Assembly: GCA_002502855.1 (NCBI GenBank)
Contig: DAQK01000001.1
Span: forward strand, 1 to 6,021
Direction of reading: 5' to 3'
DNA length: 6,021 nt
DNA from: Methanobacterium sp. UBA279
Lineage (GTDB): Archaea; Methanobacteriota; Methanobacteria; Methanobacteriales; Methanobacteriaceae
Part shown: positions 5,207-6,021 of the stretch, one piece after another
Numbering within the stretch: the stretch's first letter is position 1
How the letters are laid out: each line of letters starts with the position of its first letter
Program-made: the position numbers and the translations under genes
Notes under the pieces: model-generated
Told to the model about the DNA's origin: nothing
Database searches by the model: none
The model's input: the letters and a program-made list of their open reading frames with translations, nothing else

Positions 5207-5515
5207 ATGTTTAAGAACGATTTAGAAAAGTTAGACAAATTAACTAGGGAATCTTCTATTTTAGAAACTGAATTAATTAAAAAAGCCGATACTAAAATCC
5301 TTGAAGTTAATAAGGAACATAATGATGTCCTAACTAATTTTGAGGTAAAAGTAAGCCCTTCACAATCAGCCGTCATAATAGAATTTGTGCTTTCGGGTAG
5401 TGAAATGCCTGATGAATTTTTTGATGAAATTAAGGACAGATTAGGTGCTTCGAAAATAACTCGAAAGTTATTTGATAATAATAGTAAAATGAGAATTGCA
5501 TTCATCTTTGAATAG
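5207..5515 (+). CDS. Hypothetical small alpha/beta protein with N-terminal helix
   Basis: I do not recognise a family. The start is best placed at ATG 5207, giving 102 residues (MFKNDLEKLDKL...). GGAG at 5197-5200 sits six bases before it, whereas the earlier ATG 5195 has no ribosome binding site and contains this GGAG within its own second codon. The first 45 residues are highly charged and heptad-like (LEKLDKLTRESSILETELIKK), consistent with a helix or short coiled coil. The rest alternates strand and helix: NFEVKVSPSQSAVIIEFVLSG, then a helix (DEFFDEIKDRLG), then a strand ending MRIAFIFE. There is no signal peptide, membrane segment or cysteine, so it is a soluble cytoplasmic protein. It has its own promoter and terminator and looks intact. 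Confidence 0.7.
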   Translation: MFKNDLEKLDKLTRESSILETELIKKADTKILEVNKEHNDVLTNFEVKVSPSQSAVIIEFVLSGSEMPDEFFDEIKDRLGASKITRKLFDNNSKMRIAFIFE

Positions 5516-5534
5516 ATCCTTTTCCTATACTAAA

Positions 5535-5541
5535 TTTTTTT
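5535..5541 (+). terminator. T-tract terminator after the 5207 gene
   Basis: Seven consecutive T residues lie 20 bases after the stop codon at 5513-5515. The remaining gap to 5648 holds only AT-rich sequence and a possible TATA box. Confidence 0.45.
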
Positions 5542-5598
5542 GCACCTAATTTTGGCCAATGTATCAGTTTATATTTCCCCAAAAATCTTTTGAATGAA

Positions 5599-5607
5599 AT
5601 TTAAAAA
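5599..5607 (+). promoter_or_regulatory. Possible TATA box of the 5649 gene
   Basis: ATTTAAAAA would place a transcript start near 5628, about 20 bases before ATG 5649. The ribosome binding signal is weak (GATGGT at 5638-5643). Confidence 0.35.
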
Positions 5608-5648
5608 CTATTCTTGGAGTATTTGAAAATTATATTTGATGGTAAAAA

Positions 5649-5858
5649 ATGAGTGAAATAAAAATAAATGTTCCAAAGGGCATTCCCTTATCTCCTCTCA
5701 AAAGAAAAATCGATAGGCTGGTAAAAGAAGAGGAAATAAAATGGACTCTTTTTGAAAAATGTAAAGATGAGCTTTTATTAGATAAAAATGATCTGGAAGA
5801 GCTGGAAAACATAAGGAAAAAAGCATGGAAGGAAACCAGGAAAAAATATGCTTTATAG
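5649..5858 (+). CDS. Small charged protein, possible VapB-like antitoxin
   Basis: This is a 69-residue protein with a short N-terminal strand (SEIKINVPKGIP) followed by a strongly charged, largely helical body (LKRKIDRLVKEEEIKW, then LEELENIRKKAWKETRKKYAL). A small N-terminal strand followed by long charged helices is the general plan of archaeal VapB-type and related antitoxins, in which the tail wraps the toxin. I cannot see a diagnostic motif, so this is a resemblance and not a firm assignment. A second frame starts 11 bases before its stop codon, the arrangement expected for an antitoxin translated just ahead of its toxin. The gene itself looks intact. Confidence 0.6.
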   Translation: MSEIKINVPKGIPLSPLKRKIDRLVKEEEIKWTLFEKCKDELLLDKNDLEELENIRKKAWKETRKKYAL

Positions 5859-6003
5859 CGGATACCCAACAACACTCCAAAAACATGGTAAAATTCAAGT
5901 TTACACTACTGAAGATGTTTTAAAAACTATTAACATAGACATTTTACCATCAACCCCATCAACCGGTAGTAATCTTCTATTCCAACTAATATATATTTTT
6001 TAA
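5848..6003 (+). CDS. Small ORF overlapping the putative antitoxin, possible toxin remnant
   Basis: A 51-codon frame starts at ATG 5848, inside the last codons of the preceding gene, and ends at TAA 6001-6003. The peptide begins MLYSGYPTTLQKHGKIQVYTTEDVL and ends in a hydrophobic string (NLLFQLIYIF). The part GKIQVYTTEDVLKT is loosely like the closing strand and helix of PIN-domain toxins (a short strand followed by T-x-E-D-x-L), but the acidic catalytic residues of a PIN domain are absent. I read it as a stub left by deletion of a toxin, or an unrelated short ORF. Confidence 0.35.
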   Translation: MLYSGYPTTLQKHGKIQVYTTEDVLKTINIDILPSTPSTGSNLLFQLIYIF

Positions 6004-6021
6004 TTACCTCCTTAACCACAC

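Noticed and set aside
5164..5505. Minus-strand 113-codon ORF
   Set aside because: It is antisense to the 5207 gene, which has its own TATA box, ribosome binding site and terminator; the leucine/serine-rich text is typical of a shadow frame.
5630..5898. Two overlapping minus-strand ORFs near the right end
   Set aside because: Both are shadows of the charged 5649 gene and have serine/phenylalanine-rich low-complexity translations.
6004..6015. Perfect Shine-Dalgarno-like sequence on the minus strand (AAGGAGGTAATT)
   Set aside because: No ATG, GTG or TTG follows at a usable distance on that strand; the next TTG is about 20 bases away.
1..6021. CRISPR array, insertion sequence or integrase
   Set aside because: No regularly spaced repeats are present, and no reading frame shows transposase or integrase motifs.

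Overview
The window looks like a low-GC chromosome segment of a methanogenic archaeon of the Methanobacterium / Methanobacteriales type. This is inferred from the AT-rich sequence, the TTTAAATA-like archaeal TATA boxes, the T-tract terminators without strong hairpins, the G-rich Shine-Dalgarno sites, and a beta-helix surface protein ending in a hydrophobic anchor plus KKK tail, as in the adhesin-like proteins of these methanogens. Every gene I can support is on the plus strand.

Layout. (1) 2-739: an open-ended CDS joining two N-terminal zinc ribbons to the cysteine tail of a UvrD/RecB-type PD-(D/E)XK nuclease. (2) 752-2529: a DNA methyltransferase-like gene split by one frameshift near 1237. 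Its first half has SAM-binding motifs but a degenerate catalytic motif IV; its second half has a specificity-like segment and a HEPN-like helical region with R-x4-H. (3) 2531-2677: a tiny ORF of unknown function. (4) 2738-2823: a decayed second copy of the nuclease tail that ends gene 1, so imperfect direct repeats flank the methyltransferase locus. (5) 2861-3385: an unrecognised 174-residue protein made of two internal repeats. (6) 3526-3906: remains of a HepT/MntA-type toxin-antitoxin pair, with the nucleotidyltransferase core retained and the HEPN toxin reduced to its first residues. (7) 3935-4090: a GC-richer non-coding or remnant segment with short direct and inverted repeats. (8) 4170-5051: a secreted beta-helix adhesin-like protein broken at its start and in a G-run. 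(9) 5207-5515 and 5649-6003: small genes, the last two overlapping in the manner of an antitoxin and a toxin remnant.

Taken together this resembles a defence-associated accessory region in decay: modification/HEPN gene, toxin-antitoxin remnants, duplicated gene tail and broken surface protein. At least five separate one-base lesions lie in otherwise well preserved frames, so sequencing or assembly indels are a serious alternative to real pseudogenisation. No tRNA, rRNA, CRISPR array, transposase or integrase is visible. The best candidate for something new is the methyltransferase-like/HEPN-like fusion, which is unlikely to methylate DNA by the usual chemistry; everything beyond that is inference from motifs read by eye.
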